Shown one piece after another: positions 1-9,541 of a stretch of DNA of 64,000 nucleotides. A program made the translations under genes and the position numbers. The DNA is taken from positions 1 through 64,000 of the forward strand of contig REDA01000006.1 in the NCBI GenBank assembly GCA_007693745.1, read 5' to 3'. This stretch comes from Balneolaceae bacterium. GTDB lineage: Bacteria; Bacteroidota; Rhodothermia; Balneolales; Balneolaceae. Numbering within the stretch: the stretch's first letter is position 1; each line of letters starts with the position of its first letter. Under the pieces are notes generated by a model. That model did no database searches. It had not been told where the DNA came from and saw nothing but the letters and a program-made list of their open reading frames with translations.

Positions 1-125
1 GAAGAAAAGAGGCTGAAGAGCGGGTTGGAAGAATGAAAAGATTCCTGCAGGAGCTATCAGATGAGATTGCTTCGAATCGGCAAGCGGGTCAGGCAGAGGG
101 AGCATTTTTCGGCAGACGCAGATAA
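1..125 (+). CDS. Possible 3' end of a gene cut by the window edge
   Basis: From base 3 a frame stays open to a TAA at 123-125. It encodes a charged, helix-like tail containing RFLQELSDEIASNRQAG. The stop lies inside the 3' end of the convergent histidine kinase, an overlap of 37 bp. A second frame beginning at base 1 ends at a TGA at 34-36 and is the alternative. Forty open codons are not enough to decide, and no family is recognised. Confidence 0.22.
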   Translation, partial: RKEAEERVGRMKRFLQELSDEIASNRQAGQAEGAFFGRRR

Positions 126-2182
126 AAATCAGACCCTTCACCCGGCTTGCTGCTGCAGGAGAGAGACCCGTTCTGTTTCTCTGCAAAGTCGTGGCAGATC
201 GAAAGGCCGATCCCCGCACCCGATTCTCCTTCAGTCCCTTGTTTGGAATGAACAAAGGCCTTGAAGAGGTTTGCCTGTTCTTTTGGTGTCATTCCCACTC
301 CTGAATCGGATATCGTGATCACTATGTCGGAATCCGCTTCGGCAGCACTGATCTCAATGTGGCCTCCATTCGACGTAAACTTGATAGCATTGGAGATCAG
401 ATTGCGAAGGATTACGCGCAAAAGCTGTATGTCAGCATAAACAGAGGTGCCGTTATTTTCAGCCAGGTTACGAATCTCTATCCCCTTACTCTTTTTTGCA
501 CTCTCCATCGTTTCCAGAATTTCCCCGATCAGCGGAGAAAGCTCCACCTGCTCAGGCGCAGGGGTAATTCCCGTTTGTTGACTTTTAGCCCACTCGAGAT
601 AATTACCCAGAGTCACAATTTCACTCCCTATACTGGCATCAATTTTTTCCAGGAGAGAATCCAGATCACCCTTCTCAAGCGTATTCAATTTCAAAAGCTC
701 AATGAGAGACTGAAGGCTGCTAAGGGGCGTTCGAAGATCATGAGAGAGCACAGACAGGAGCTGATTTCTCTTCTCATTCAGATCAGCCAATTCTTTAGAC
801 TGTCTGTTCAACAGCTTATTAATTTTGCGAATTTTGTAGTTGGAAAGAATCAGGAACAGAAATGCAGCGGCAAGTATGCCCAGAAGGGACAGAATAATTC
901 TTGTGTTCCTTTTTTGAGCTTCAAGAGCCTGCTCAGTAAGCTCCCGCGTCTCCTGTTCGAGCCTCAGCCCAAGAAGCACCTCTTGTCTTGCAAGAGCCTC
1001 ATCCCGCTCTGCAAGGTTAATCGTATCCCTCTTTGCAGTATATCTTTTCAGATAGAGAAAAGCAGCAGAAGTATCGGAAGAGACCTCATGAACTTCAGAA
1101 AGCCGCTGCAGGGATTCAAGGATGAGGTCTGTCGCATCAAAAGCTTCTGCCACTTCAAGGGCTTTTTCATAATTTGCAATCGCAAGGGAAGATTCACCCA
1201 GCTCCCTGTAAACACCCCCCAGTCCGGTACTGTTGTAATAAATACCCAGTCCAACCCCGTACTCCTGGCTTTTCTGCATGGAGTTATTAAAAAAACCAAC
1301 TGCCAGCTCAAAATTGCCCCTGTTTTTGTGTGCTTCACCGATATTGTAGAGCGCCTGAACTTCCGAGAAACGACTGCCAAGCTGCAGGCTCAGCTCCAGA
1401 ACATCTTCAAAAAGCTCAATAGCTGCTTCATGTCTTCCGGTGAGGTTGTAAATGATCCCCAGATTCAGAGAACTGGTAAGCTGATTGGTCAATATACCAT
1501 CACTCAACGCCATTTCCAGAGCTCTCGAAACATAGATCTCAGCCAGCTCAAAATTTTCAATTTCAGTGTTCAGGTTGCCAAGATTGTCAAGTAACACCAT
1601 CATCGCATTTCTGTCGTCACTGCCTTCCATCAGCTCAAGAGCTTCAAGATAGCTGTTTACTGCCGCATCCATATCTCCCAGTTGCCGGAAGGCGTTACCC
1701 ATATTCTGTCTGATCACATACTGATAGCGGATATTCCCCTCTTCTTTTGCTCGATTTAGCAGAAGCTGATGTAGTTCAATGGCACGAACATTCTGATTAC
1801 TCCTGTTGTAGGCAACGGCCAGCAGATTCCCGATCTGAATTCCTTTAGATGACTCCAGGAGTTCCGGAAAGATATCCTCGACATAATAGAGAAGAGAATC
1901 GGGCTGGCGCTGATAGAGATAGAAGGTGCTGAGGTTGAAATATGTGTCGGCACGGGCATCGGGATCATCGGTCTGTTCTGCCAGGTAGAGAGCCCTGTCG
2001 AGAGCCACCCTGGCGGAATCCATCACCGCCCTTTCGAGCCAGCTTTCGATCTGATCATTCAGATGATGGAGAAATGCAGCGTCACTCTCGTTTTCAGAAC
2101 CGGGCATCTCATGTTGACGAGCCTCGCCCACAGAGGCAATGCCAAAGAAAAAAAGTAACAAGAGAACGATTCTGCGATTCAT
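89..2182 (-). CDS. TPR-containing membrane sensor histidine kinase
   Basis: Two-component sensor kinase. The chosen ATG at 2182 begins a clear signal peptide (MNRRIVLLLLFFFGIASVG); the ORF extends 11 codons further upstream, but those residues do not look like part of an export signal. A long periplasmic segment is made of tetratricopeptide-like helical repeats (roughly residues 40-370). A single membrane helix (IILSLLGILAAAFLFLIL) and a short coiled coil follow. The kinase core has an H-box with His in LSHDLRTPLSSL (His481 from this start), an N-box (LISNAIKFT), a G1 box (DSGVGM) and a G2 region (GAGIGLSIC). This architecture, with periplasmic TPRs in front of HisKA and HATPase domains, is common in Bacteroidota. 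No response regulator lies next to it, so its partner and signal are unknown. It stands alone and converges on whatever lies left of the window. Confidence 0.93.
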   Translation of the reverse strand: MNRRIVLLLLFFFGIASVGEARQHEMPGSENESDAAFLHHLNDQIESWLERAVMDSARVALDRALYLAEQTDDPDARADTYFNLSTFYLYQRQPDSLLYYVEDIFPELLESSKGIQIGNLLAVAYNRSNQNVRAIELHQLLLNRAKEEGNIRYQYVIRQNMGNAFRQLGDMDAAVNSYLEALELMEGSDDRNAMMVLLDNLGNLNTEIENFELAEIYVSRALEMALSDGILTNQLTSSLNLGIIYNLTGRHEAAIELFEDVLELSLQLGSRFSEVQALYNIGEAHKNRGNFELAVGFFNNSMQKSQEYGVGLGIYYNSTGLGGVYRELGESSLAIANYEKALEVAEAFDATDLILESLQRLSEVHEVSSDTSAAFLYLKRYTAKRDTINLAERDEALARQEVLLGLRLEQETRELTEQALEAQKRNTRIILSLLGILAAAFLFLILSNYKIRKINKLLNRQSKELADLNEKRNQLLSVLSHDLRTPLSSLQSLIELLKLNTLEKGDLDSLLEKIDASIGSEIVTLGNYLEWAKSQQTGITPAPEQVELSPLIGEILETMESAKKSKGIEIRNLAENNGTSVYADIQLLRVILRNLISNAIKFTSNGGHIEISAAEADSDIVITISDSGVGMTPKEQANLFKAFVHSKQGTEGESGAGIGLSICHDFAEKQNGSLSCSSKPGEGSDFYLRLPKNAPSA

Positions 2183-2380
2183 TATGTGCCAAAAGTTGGG
2201 AGTTATTTTGTCCATTCATCAGGACACAATAGTCGTTAAGTGGAGAAGATAGTTAATATCCCTGAATGCTGTTGTTCTGAATATGTTTGGCAATTCAGAG
2301 TTTCTTCTGCAGAAAAGGATGCCGGCTTCTGTACCCCGTCGATTTCTGATTCGCTCAGGTAAAAGTACAAAGATATAGGG

Positions 2381-2514
2381 GGCTTTTAAAAACAAGGAGT
2401 TTTCTAACAGATCGGGACGGCACTCACTTTGAAACCGCAACCTGTTCACGACAGAGGAGGATTTACATATGAAAAAGCGACTATTTTGCGCAAAAAGAAC
2501 AGTTTTTAAATACC
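2381..2514 (-). repeat. Copy 1 of a 135-bp dispersed element with inverted-repeat ends
   Basis: Read on the minus strand, this 134-bp stretch aligns along its whole length with the elements at 46788-46922 and 53057-53191. Shared blocks are AAAAACTGTTCTTTT near the left end, AATCCTC in the middle, a GCGG..TTTAAAGT-type block, and AAAACTCC.TGTTTTT at the right end. The ends, GGTATTTAAAAAC and its partner GGCTTTTAAAAAC on the other strand, form an imperfect terminal inverted repeat. No coding capacity is evident. It lies between the divergently transcribed kinase and alkaline phosphatase genes. Confidence 0.75.
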
Positions 2515-2662
2515 CCTGTATGGCCAAAAAATTATTTGTGCATAAACCGGACGCCTCTGAAAAATGTAACAGAAATCGCTTTTTATAAAGATTTAACATA
2601 AGGTTCTCATATTATTCATACTATAACCTGAACCAAGAACATACATTTAAACAGTTATCATT

Positions 2663-4087
2663 ATGAGCCATCAATCACGAAGGGATTTTTTGAAAATCGG
2701 AGCACTTGGGTCCATGCTGCTCGGAACCGGCCTTTTTGCGGGCAGTGCCTGTACACCTGTTCAAAGCAGAGGAAAAGCGAAAAACATCATTTTTCTGGTC
2801 AGTGACGGAATGAGTATAGGCGCACTCTCCATGGCCGACCAGCTGCTTCGGCGGCGTGATGGACGCCCATCGAACTGGATACGGCTGCTTGAAGAGGGAA
2901 AAGTGACCCAGGCAAATATGGATATGGCTATGGCCAATGGTATTATCACGGATTCGGCAGCAGCGTCGAGCTCCTGGGGATGCGGGCACAGGGTGAATGG
3001 CGGCTCAGTGAACATAGGAACCAATAATGAGGTTCATAAACCCATATTACCCATTTTCAGGGATGCGGGGCGTTCAACCGGCCTGGTAACCACGGCCGAG
3101 ATTACCCATGCCACACCCGCCGGGTTTGCTGCTAATATGGAGTCGAGAAATATGGGGGAAGAGATTGCCGATCAGTATCTGGAGCGCCGTATCGATGTAC
3201 TGATGGGTGGAGGTGACCGCCACTACAATCCCGGGAAAAGAAGCGACCAGAAAGATCTTTACGCCGCCTACAGAGAGGGGGGGTACCGGGTGGTCACATC
3301 AAAAGAGGAGATCGGAGCCGCTTTGCCAGATACCCCGTTTCTGGGAGTTTTCGATAACGGCCATGTGCCTTATACCATCGATCATATCCATACACCTGAG
3401 CTGATCCGAACCGTTCCCACACTCGCTGAAATGACAGAGCTCGCTCTTGGAAAACTGTCGTCCAATCCGAATGGATTTATCCTGCAGGTGGAAGCGGCCC
3501 GTGTGGATCACGCTGCTCACGGCAATGATCCTGCCGGACTCGTTTTCGATCAGATCGCTTTTGATGAGGCAATTCAGGTGGCACTCGACTTTACAGAAAA
3601 CAGAGACGATACACTGGTCATTATTACCACAGACCATGGCAATTCCAATCCGGGATTGAGCAGCGGGCCGGATTCCAATTTCGATAAACTGCAGAACTTT
3701 AAGTACTCTGCTGAATGGGTGGGCAGACAGCTCGACGCTTCCAGTTCAGAAAACCGTATCAAAGAGGTGATGGAAGAGGCGACCCGTCTGCAGATTACAG
3801 ATATTGAAGCCGCAGCCATGCGCGATGTGCTGAGGGGTGAATATACCCACGTAGCCTCACGGCGAAGAGGAAGGTCTTCTGTTTATGGTGAGATACTCTC
3901 CAACCACACCAATATCACCTGGTCATCTACATCCCACACATCCGATTACGTGGAGCTCGCTTCCTACGGACCCGGCAGTGAAGCTCTTTCCGGTTTTGTG
4001 AAGAATACCGACCTCTTTACGGTGATGGTGGAGGCTGCAGGTATCGAAGAACGCTATCTCACCTTTGCTGAAGGGGAGGCCGCCTGA
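2663..4087 (+). CDS. Secreted alkaline phosphatase (first paralogue)
   Basis: Hydrolyses phosphate monoesters outside the cytoplasm. The N-terminus carries a twin-arginine signal (SRRDFLKIGALG) followed by a hydrophobic stretch and a cysteine (FAGSAC), so Tat export is likely and a lipid anchor is possible. The alkaline phosphatase fold is supported by the metal-binding start VSDGMS, the nucleophile motif TDSAAASSSWG (Asp97-Ser98, matching Asp101-Ser102 of the E. coli enzyme), the ligand block EAARVDHAAHGND, TTDHGN, and the late histidine in STSHTSDY. At 474 residues it is a normal length. A second copy begins at 6673 with the same architecture. A terminator follows at 4171. The presence of a Na/Pi symporter gene at 46945 suggests, but does not prove, a phosphate-scavenging role. 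Confidence 0.93.
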   Translation: MSHQSRRDFLKIGALGSMLLGTGLFAGSACTPVQSRGKAKNIIFLVSDGMSIGALSMADQLLRRRDGRPSNWIRLLEEGKVTQANMDMAMANGIITDSAAASSSWGCGHRVNGGSVNIGTNNEVHKPILPIFRDAGRSTGLVTTAEITHATPAGFAANMESRNMGEEIADQYLERRIDVLMGGGDRHYNPGKRSDQKDLYAAYREGGYRVVTSKEEIGAALPDTPFLGVFDNGHVPYTIDHIHTPELIRTVPTLAEMTELALGKLSSNPNGFILQVEAARVDHAAHGNDPAGLVFDQIAFDEAIQVALDFTENRDDTLVIITTDHGNSNPGLSSGPDSNFDKLQNFKYSAEWVGRQLDASSSENRIKEVMEEATRLQITDIEAAAMRDVLRGEYTHVASRRRGRSSVYGEILSNHTNITWSSTSHTSDYVELASYGPGSEALSGFVKNTDLFTVMVEAAGIEERYLTFAEGEAA

Positions 4088-4170
4088 TTGGTACTCTCTC
4101 ACTGAGAAAATCTGTAAGAGTGATGATGTGCACTTCACTGCACAAAAGGCGATGAGGAGATGAGAAACAA

Positions 4171-4203
4171 AAAAAGGGCAGGAGACAAATCCCGCCCTTT
4201 TTT
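4171..4203. terminator. Bidirectional intrinsic terminator
   Basis: Arms AAAAAGGGC (4171-4179) and GCCCTTTTT (4194-4202) form a hairpin that ends in T runs when read on either strand. Inside the main stem GGA and TCC can also pair. It sits between the convergent alkaline phosphatase (ends 4087) and S9 peptidase (ends 4247) and can stop both transcripts. Confidence 0.85.
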
Positions 4204-4246
4204 GTATGTGCAAATTAACTCAGATTAAAAATCTGTCTGCGGCTTA

Positions 4247-6316
4247 TTACTCTCTTTCCGGTACCGGAGCATCCCAGTGCGGAAGTTCAGCTGTGCGGTC
4301 GCCGGTCATCAGATAGGTATCAAACCACTGCAGCATACGGTAGTTGTAATCCAGCTTGGCCATGGCGCGGCTGTTGCCGTGTCCCTCACCCGGATAGAAA
4401 ACAAGCCGTGCCGGCACCTCCGGCTTACGCACTTTCAAGTGCCTGTAGAGCTCCAGCGACTGGGCAGGATGCACCCGTGTATCATTGGAGCCGTGCATGA
4501 TTAATATCGGGGTCTGAGCACGGTTTACCCAGTAGATCGGGCTTCGCTTCAGATAATCCATCCATCTTGCATCCGACTGCCACATACGATGGCGTGAGTG
4601 TACCAGATAGAGCTCTTCGGGAATATCGCTGGTTCCCCACTTGGAGAGATTGTTACTGATTCCCACAAACATCACAGCCGCTGCAAACCGGTCAGAGTAG
4701 TATGTGCTCATCCAGGCAGAAGCATAACCGCCATAGGAACCCCCGGTCACACCGATTCGGTCGGGATCTGCAATTCCCCGCTCAATCAGATAATCGACCC
4801 CATCCACAACATCATCAAACTCCTTGCCGGCAAGGTCGGCCTGACTGCTGTATATGAATTCAATACCCCGCCCGGTGCTGCCCCTGTAGTTGGGATAAAA
4901 AACCGCATACCCCATTGCTGCGGCCATCTGCCCGGGCATGGAATAGGCCGTCAGCCAGCCGTTGCTGTAGTGTGCTTCGGGTCCGCCATGTACCACTACA
5001 ATCACCGGAACCCGTGTCCCATCCTCATATCCTACAGGATAGATTAACATACCGTCAATGGTAAATGCTCCGTCACGGGCTTCATAGGATACCACCTCCT
5101 GCCGGCCCAGCTCCACACCGTTGAGCCAGGTGTTGTTGTAGGTTAAACGCTGGGGGGCTGTTGAGCTGTCAGCCATGTAAAAAAGCTCATTCGGGTGAGC
5201 AGGAGAGCTTGCAACAAAAGAAATTTCACCGGAACTGTTTCTTGAAAATGAGCCCATCGCATGTTCTTCAGTGAAGAAATAAGTGCGCTTGTCACTTCCG
5301 TTAAACCGAATCGATCCCAGTGCAGAAGCCGTACTTTCACTGGCACGAAACAGGATTCTGTCAGGTTCGGTCCACATAATCTGCTCATATTTCCCTTCAA
5401 AATCGCGGTCGATGATCTGGGGTGCACCACCTCTTGCACTTACGATCAGAATACGCCCGTCGATCGGATCATGAATATCTGCACCCGCACGAAGCGCAAG
5501 GCGTTCCCCGTCCGGGCTCCAGACCATCTGCCCGATTTTTCCTTCATTATTTACTTCGGCTGTCACTTCCCGTGTACGGTAATCCACAATAAACACCTGC
5601 TGAAACATGTAGGAATCATCCACTGTAGGTGTTGGGGCCGCTGAAACGGCGAGCTGGCTTCCGTTGGGACTCCATTCAATCATGTAGATAGAACCCTCGA
5701 TCTGGATCTGATGAGGTGTATGTCCCTCTCTGGCCACATTGGTAATGAAGCCTCTGCGGTGAGGCTGGTTTTCTTCAAATACCTCGGCCCGGTACGAAAG
5801 AGGGGATGTGGAGCGTTCCGCAGCATCAAAGGCTGTAAAAGCGACATGGTTTCCATCGTGATGCCACGTATAGCTGAGAATATTCCGGTCAAAGCTCAGC
5901 AGCTTTACCGCCTCGCCGCCATCCACCGGAATCTCATAAAGGGAACGGGTCGAATCTCCCGGCCGCTGTCCCAGAAAAGAGACGGTTCCGGTTCCCGGCC
6001 GAAACTGTATGGATGCCGCCGAAACAGAGGTGAGATAGGGTCTGGTTGTGCCATCGGTTACATTAAACACGTAAAGATGGCTCCGGTTGGGAGCATTCTC
6101 TACATAGGGGTCAGCCGGAACACTCACCGTGTAGGCAATATGGCGTCCATCTTCAGAAATGGCAGAGCTGGTTACGGTCTCCATTTTGGCGATATGCTCA
6201 GGTGTTACCACCTCCTGTGCTGCCGCCGGCAGCAAGAGAAACAGGAAGAGAACAAAAGAGAGCATCGCCCTTGCAGATCCCGGAACGAAATCGATAGGTT
6301 TGTTTTGTTTATTCAT
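4247..6316 (-). CDS. S9 family (prolyl oligopeptidase-type) secreted serine peptidase
   Basis: Cleaves peptides, probably oligopeptides outside the cytoplasmic membrane. A signal peptide is present (MLSFVLFLFLLLPAAAQ); the upstream ATG is kept because it supplies the positively charged n-region. Residues about 40-400 form a WD40/beta-propeller region with repeated ISEDGRHIAYT- and WSPDGERLAL-type blades. The C-terminal alpha/beta hydrolase domain has the nucleophile elbow GGSYGGYAS (Ser527), the acid loop HGSNDTRVHP and the catalytic histidine in GEGHGNS. The whole chain matches the acylaminoacyl-peptidase/dipeptidyl-peptidase branch of S9. It stands alone between two alkaline phosphatase genes, on the opposite strand. 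Exact cleavage preference cannot be told from sequence. Confidence 0.95.
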   Translation of the reverse strand: MNKQNKPIDFVPGSARAMLSFVLFLFLLLPAAAQEVVTPEHIAKMETVTSSAISEDGRHIAYTVSVPADPYVENAPNRSHLYVFNVTDGTTRPYLTSVSAASIQFRPGTGTVSFLGQRPGDSTRSLYEIPVDGGEAVKLLSFDRNILSYTWHHDGNHVAFTAFDAAERSTSPLSYRAEVFEENQPHRRGFITNVAREGHTPHQIQIEGSIYMIEWSPNGSQLAVSAAPTPTVDDSYMFQQVFIVDYRTREVTAEVNNEGKIGQMVWSPDGERLALRAGADIHDPIDGRILIVSARGGAPQIIDRDFEGKYEQIMWTEPDRILFRASESTASALGSIRFNGSDKRTYFFTEEHAMGSFSRNSSGEISFVASSPAHPNELFYMADSSTAPQRLTYNNTWLNGVELGRQEVVSYEARDGAFTIDGMLIYPVGYEDGTRVPVIVVVHGGPEAHYSNGWLTAYSMPGQMAAAMGYAVFYPNYRGSTGRGIEFIYSSQADLAGKEFDDVVDGVDYLIERGIADPDRIGVTGGSYGGYASAWMSTYYSDRFAAAVMFVGISNNLSKWGTSDIPEELYLVHSRHRMWQSDARWMDYLKRSPIYWVNRAQTPILIMHGSNDTRVHPAQSLELYRHLKVRKPEVPARLVFYPGEGHGNSRAMAKLDYNYRMLQWFDTYLMTGDRTAELPHWDAPVPERE

Positions 6317-6672
6317 TGTTTAAGGATTTGATTATTGGATAATTTTTAACAGGTTTGGTCAGGAAATACATTTTTCCGCATAATCAGCAAGAGAAACGAA
6401 AATAAAAGCGGTTCATTATCAGAATCATTGCAAAAACGCTCAGCCGGAACAGTCTGTTACAGCAGTTCAGTACACAATCAGGATTCATCAGCCACCCGCA
6501 GAAAGAGAGATCACGGTTTAGACTCCTGACCTGATAATATAAGGAAGCCATCCATTAAGAGAGAATCAAATCCGGAACCCTGAAGGGTAGGCACCCCGTA
6601 AACCGGATTGTAAGGTGCAAAAGAGTTGTTTTTTTTCTATTCTTGTTGTTGAACTAAATATGGAGCTGAATC
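6317..6672. other. Intergenic region with one small structured element
   Basis: This is the space between the divergent S9 peptidase and second alkaline phosphatase genes, so it should hold both promoters; none is clear enough to place. The only structure noted is a nested inverted repeat at 6569-6609. AATCCGG (6569-6575) pairs with CCGGATT (6603-6609), enclosing a small CCC-TGAA-GGG hairpin (6578-6587). It lies 63 bp upstream of the phosphatase ATG. Confidence 0.4.
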
Positions 6673-8130
6673 ATGAGTGACAAAACATTTTCAAGACGCG
6701 ATTTCTTAAAAACCGGAGCGTTTTCAGCGGGAGCATTCGGGACGGGACTTTTTGGCAGCAGGGCAAACAGTCCAGTAACAAAGTCGGTTCCCGGAGAAGC
6801 AAGGAATGTCATCTTTCTGGTGTCTGACGGGATGAGCCACGGTACCCTTGCACTGGCAGACCAGATAAAAATTTCAGAAAGTGGTGAAAAATCTCACTGG
6901 CGTCAGCTCTATGAATCGGACAAAATATACCATCGCGGACTCATGGATATGATGCCGCTTGATTCGGTGGTGACCGACTCTTCTGCTGCATCCTCATCCT
7001 GGGGCAGTGGCCACAGAATCAATAACGGAGCGGTGAACTGGAGCCCTGAGAATGAACAATACAAAACAATCTGTGAAATCTTCAGGGATGCAGGTAAGGG
7101 AACCGGGTTGGTGACGACGACCCGCGTTACCCATGCAACACCGGCGGGTTTCGCCTCCAATGTTCCACAGAGGGGGATGGAGAATGAGATTGCTGTTCAG
7201 TATTATGAACGGGAGTATGACCTGATCATGGGGGGCGGTGCCAGGCACTTTTCAGCTGAATCAAGGCCCGACAGCCGCGATCTGTTTGGTGAATTTGCCG
7301 CGAAAGGATACCATTTGGCAAGAAACCGGCAGCAGATGAAAAATGCTCCTGAGGGAAAACTTCTCGGACTTTTTTATGACTCTCACCTGCCTTACACAGT
7401 AGATCACAAAAACACTCCGGAACTGCAGCAGGAGGTACCCACTCTTGCAGAGATGTCTGAAGCAGCCCTGAAAAGACTGGAGCAAAACCCGAACGGCTTT
7501 ATCCTGCAGATTGAAGGTGGACGCGTGGATCATGCAGCGCACGGAAACTGCCCGTCCGGACTGATTTACGATCAGATCGCCTTTGATGATGCGATTAAAG
7601 TGGTGATGGATTTTACTGAAGGGCGAGACGATACACTGGTGATTCTGACCACCGATCATGGGAATGCCAACCCGGGGCTGAGCGGACTGGGGTCGGGTTA
7701 CCGGCAATCCCCCCTGATGCTGGACACCATCAAAGAATACCGGCACAGTTTTGAGTGGATTTACGCGGAACTCAACTTCCACTGGTCACAACAATCTGTA
7801 TCGGACCATGTTACCGTAAACAGGGTCAGGGAACTGGTGGAGTACGCATGCAATACAAAGATCTATGAAGATGAGGCGATCATGATTTTCAACGCCTTCA
7901 ACGGCGATTACAGGGCACCGTTTCGCGACCGGCAGGGTCCGGGCGCCGTAATGGCGGGTGTGATGGCCAACTATAACGGCATCTATTTTATCGGAACCAA
8001 CCACACGTCCGACTATGTGGAAATCGCAGCCTGGGGGCCGGGCCATGACCGCATCCCGACACTGGTTCGTAATACCGATCTTTTCGATCTGATGGTAGAT
8101 ATGGCGGGTGTCAGGCAGTACGCCGGCTGA
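6673..8130 (+). CDS. Secreted alkaline phosphatase (second paralogue)
   Basis: A paralogue of the phosphatase at 2663 with the same order of motifs. These are a Tat-type signal (SRRDFLKTGAFSAG), VSDGMSHG, the nucleophile block TDSSAASSSWG (Asp102-Ser103), EGGRVDHAAHGN, TTDHGNANPG and NHTSDY. Unlike the first copy it has no cysteine after the signal, so it is probably released or periplasmic and not lipidated. It also carries inserts around residues 340-380 and 420-440. At 485 residues it is of normal length. Its 3' end overlaps the convergent symporter gene by 20 bp. The two copies are diverged enough to look like an old duplication; different substrate preferences are possible. Confidence 0.93.
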   Translation: MSDKTFSRRDFLKTGAFSAGAFGTGLFGSRANSPVTKSVPGEARNVIFLVSDGMSHGTLALADQIKISESGEKSHWRQLYESDKIYHRGLMDMMPLDSVVTDSSAASSSWGSGHRINNGAVNWSPENEQYKTICEIFRDAGKGTGLVTTTRVTHATPAGFASNVPQRGMENEIAVQYYEREYDLIMGGGARHFSAESRPDSRDLFGEFAAKGYHLARNRQQMKNAPEGKLLGLFYDSHLPYTVDHKNTPELQQEVPTLAEMSEAALKRLEQNPNGFILQIEGGRVDHAAHGNCPSGLIYDQIAFDDAIKVVMDFTEGRDDTLVILTTDHGNANPGLSGLGSGYRQSPLMLDTIKEYRHSFEWIYAELNFHWSQQSVSDHVTVNRVRELVEYACNTKIYEDEAIMIFNAFNGDYRAPFRDRQGPGAVMAGVMANYNGIYFIGTNHTSDYVEIAAWGPGHDRIPTLVRNTDLFDLMVDMAGVRQYAG

Positions 8131-9490
8131 TTCTTTCAAGTAACGTGACTAGAAGATAAGCAGAGACGGCACTGATCAGTGAGAGTGTAAACGCCCAGGA
8201 AACATCGAACAGGAATGTGGCTGCAAGCCAGACACCCATCGCTGTAATGAGTGCAGTGGCTGCCGCCGCAGCCCCACCGATTCGTGTGAAGAGAGCAAAC
8301 ACCACCACAGTGAATATTCCGGCAGTACCAAAGGAAGCGGCATCCACCACCAGGTTGTATACCCCCTCTGCACGGATAGCTATGACCCAGGCCAGAATCC
8401 CGAAAAAAACAACAAAAAGACGAGCCCAGGCAACTTTGGATGATTCTGCCATGTCTGGTTTTCTTCTGACCACAATGTTGTGAGAAACCAGAGAAGAAGC
8501 AACCAGCAGTGTGGAATCCACGGTGGACAAAATCGCCGATACCAGAGCACCGGCAAAAATGATGTAGAGAGCGGCGGGCATATAGGCCTGAGCTACCAGT
8601 GGTATGATCTGTTCACTGTCTTCAAGTCCTGGAATCAGGTGAAGGCCAATAATCCCGATGAAAGCGGGGATCAGCCCGAATCCCAGATACATCGACCCGG
8701 CAGTCAGTGAAGAACGCCTTGCCACCTCCGGTGATCGGGTGGCAATCACCCTGGCTACCAGTTCATGCGCCACAACGGAGCCACAGATTGGAATCAGCCA
8801 GATATCAATCCGATCAATCAGCAGCGTTCCGTCAGGTTGCCTGAGCGTGAGCCGTGACGGATCCACGGAAGCCCAGACGGATGCAAGGTCAGGTGTGTTA
8901 AACAGCACAAGAAAAAGCAGGGAGAGCAGTCCGGCAATCAATACCAGCCCCTGAATAATATCTGTATAGGCAACGGCCAGAAGTCCGCCAAGAACGGTAT
9001 AGAGAATCACAATCGTGGCTGCAATTGCAATCGCAAATTCCAGCTCGAGGGTCGAAGAGGCGGTAAGAACCTGTCCGAACGCACGTATTTGGGCTGCCGA
9101 CCAGACAATCGTAGAGGGAATCATGATGAAAACGGCAAGTTTTTCTATACCAGGAGAGTAGCGCTGCCTGAAAAGATCGGCCAGGGTGGTCAGTTTACGT
9201 TTCCACAGGGGAACGGCAAAGATCAGACCCATCAGCACAATGCATAGTCCGAATCCAAACGGATCGGCGGTCGCGCCTGCGAGACCGCCTGAATAGATAG
9301 CCCCGGAAGAGCCGATCACACTCTCGGCGCCAAACCAGGTGGCAAAAATGGTGAACGTACCAAGCAGATAACCAAGTTTACGCCCCGCAAGCAGATAATC
9401 CAGCTCAGTCTTGATGGAACGGGAAACCCACCATCCGATCAGAAGCTGAATCAAAATATAAACCAGAATACCGGTAAGCAGAAGAGTCAA
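8111..9490 (-). CDS. Sodium:solute symporter (SSS family)
   Basis: Integral membrane transporter that takes up a solute together with Na+. The 459-residue protein is almost wholly hydrophobic, with about 13 predicted membrane spans. It shows typical SSS features near the start: YLLAGRKLGYLLGTFTIFATWFGAESVIGSSGA, broken here only by family variation, and a later GALVSAILSTVDSTLL segment, the usual Na+-site helix. The substrate cannot be told from sequence. The gene overlaps the alkaline phosphatase tail to tail. The thioredoxin-like gene at 9542-10027 lies upstream on the same strand and may be co-transcribed across a 51-bp gap. Confidence 0.92.
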   Translation of the reverse strand: MTLLLTGILVYILIQLLIGWWVSRSIKTELDYLLAGRKLGYLLGTFTIFATWFGAESVIGSSGAIYSGGLAGATADPFGFGLCIVLMGLIFAVPLWKRKLTTLADLFRQRYSPGIEKLAVFIMIPSTIVWSAAQIRAFGQVLTASSTLELEFAIAIAATIVILYTVLGGLLAVAYTDIIQGLVLIAGLLSLLFLVLFNTPDLASVWASVDPSRLTLRQPDGTLLIDRIDIWLIPICGSVVAHELVARVIATRSPEVARRSSLTAGSMYLGFGLIPAFIGIIGLHLIPGLEDSEQIIPLVAQAYMPAALYIIFAGALVSAILSTVDSTLLVASSLVSHNIVVRRKPDMAESSKVAWARLFVVFFGILAWVIAIRAEGVYNLVVDAASFGTAGIFTVVVFALFTRIGGAAAAATALITAMGVWLAATFLFDVSWAFTLSLISAVSAYLLVTLLERISRRTA

Positions 9491-9541
9491 TGCAATCTAA
9501 TTAATCACAGGTTCGTCATTAAATCACAGGGTGTTGAAGGT

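Noticed and set aside
359-1594. Long plus-strand frame of 411 codons opposite the histidine kinase
   Set aside because: It lies wholly inside the kinase gene on the other strand; its product is rich in Lys, Gln and Cys without domain features, while the kinase has every expected motif.
2219-2599. Minus-strand frame of 126 codons upstream of the kinase
   Set aside because: It covers the 135-bp repeat copy 1 and the phosphatase promoter region; no recognisable protein features.
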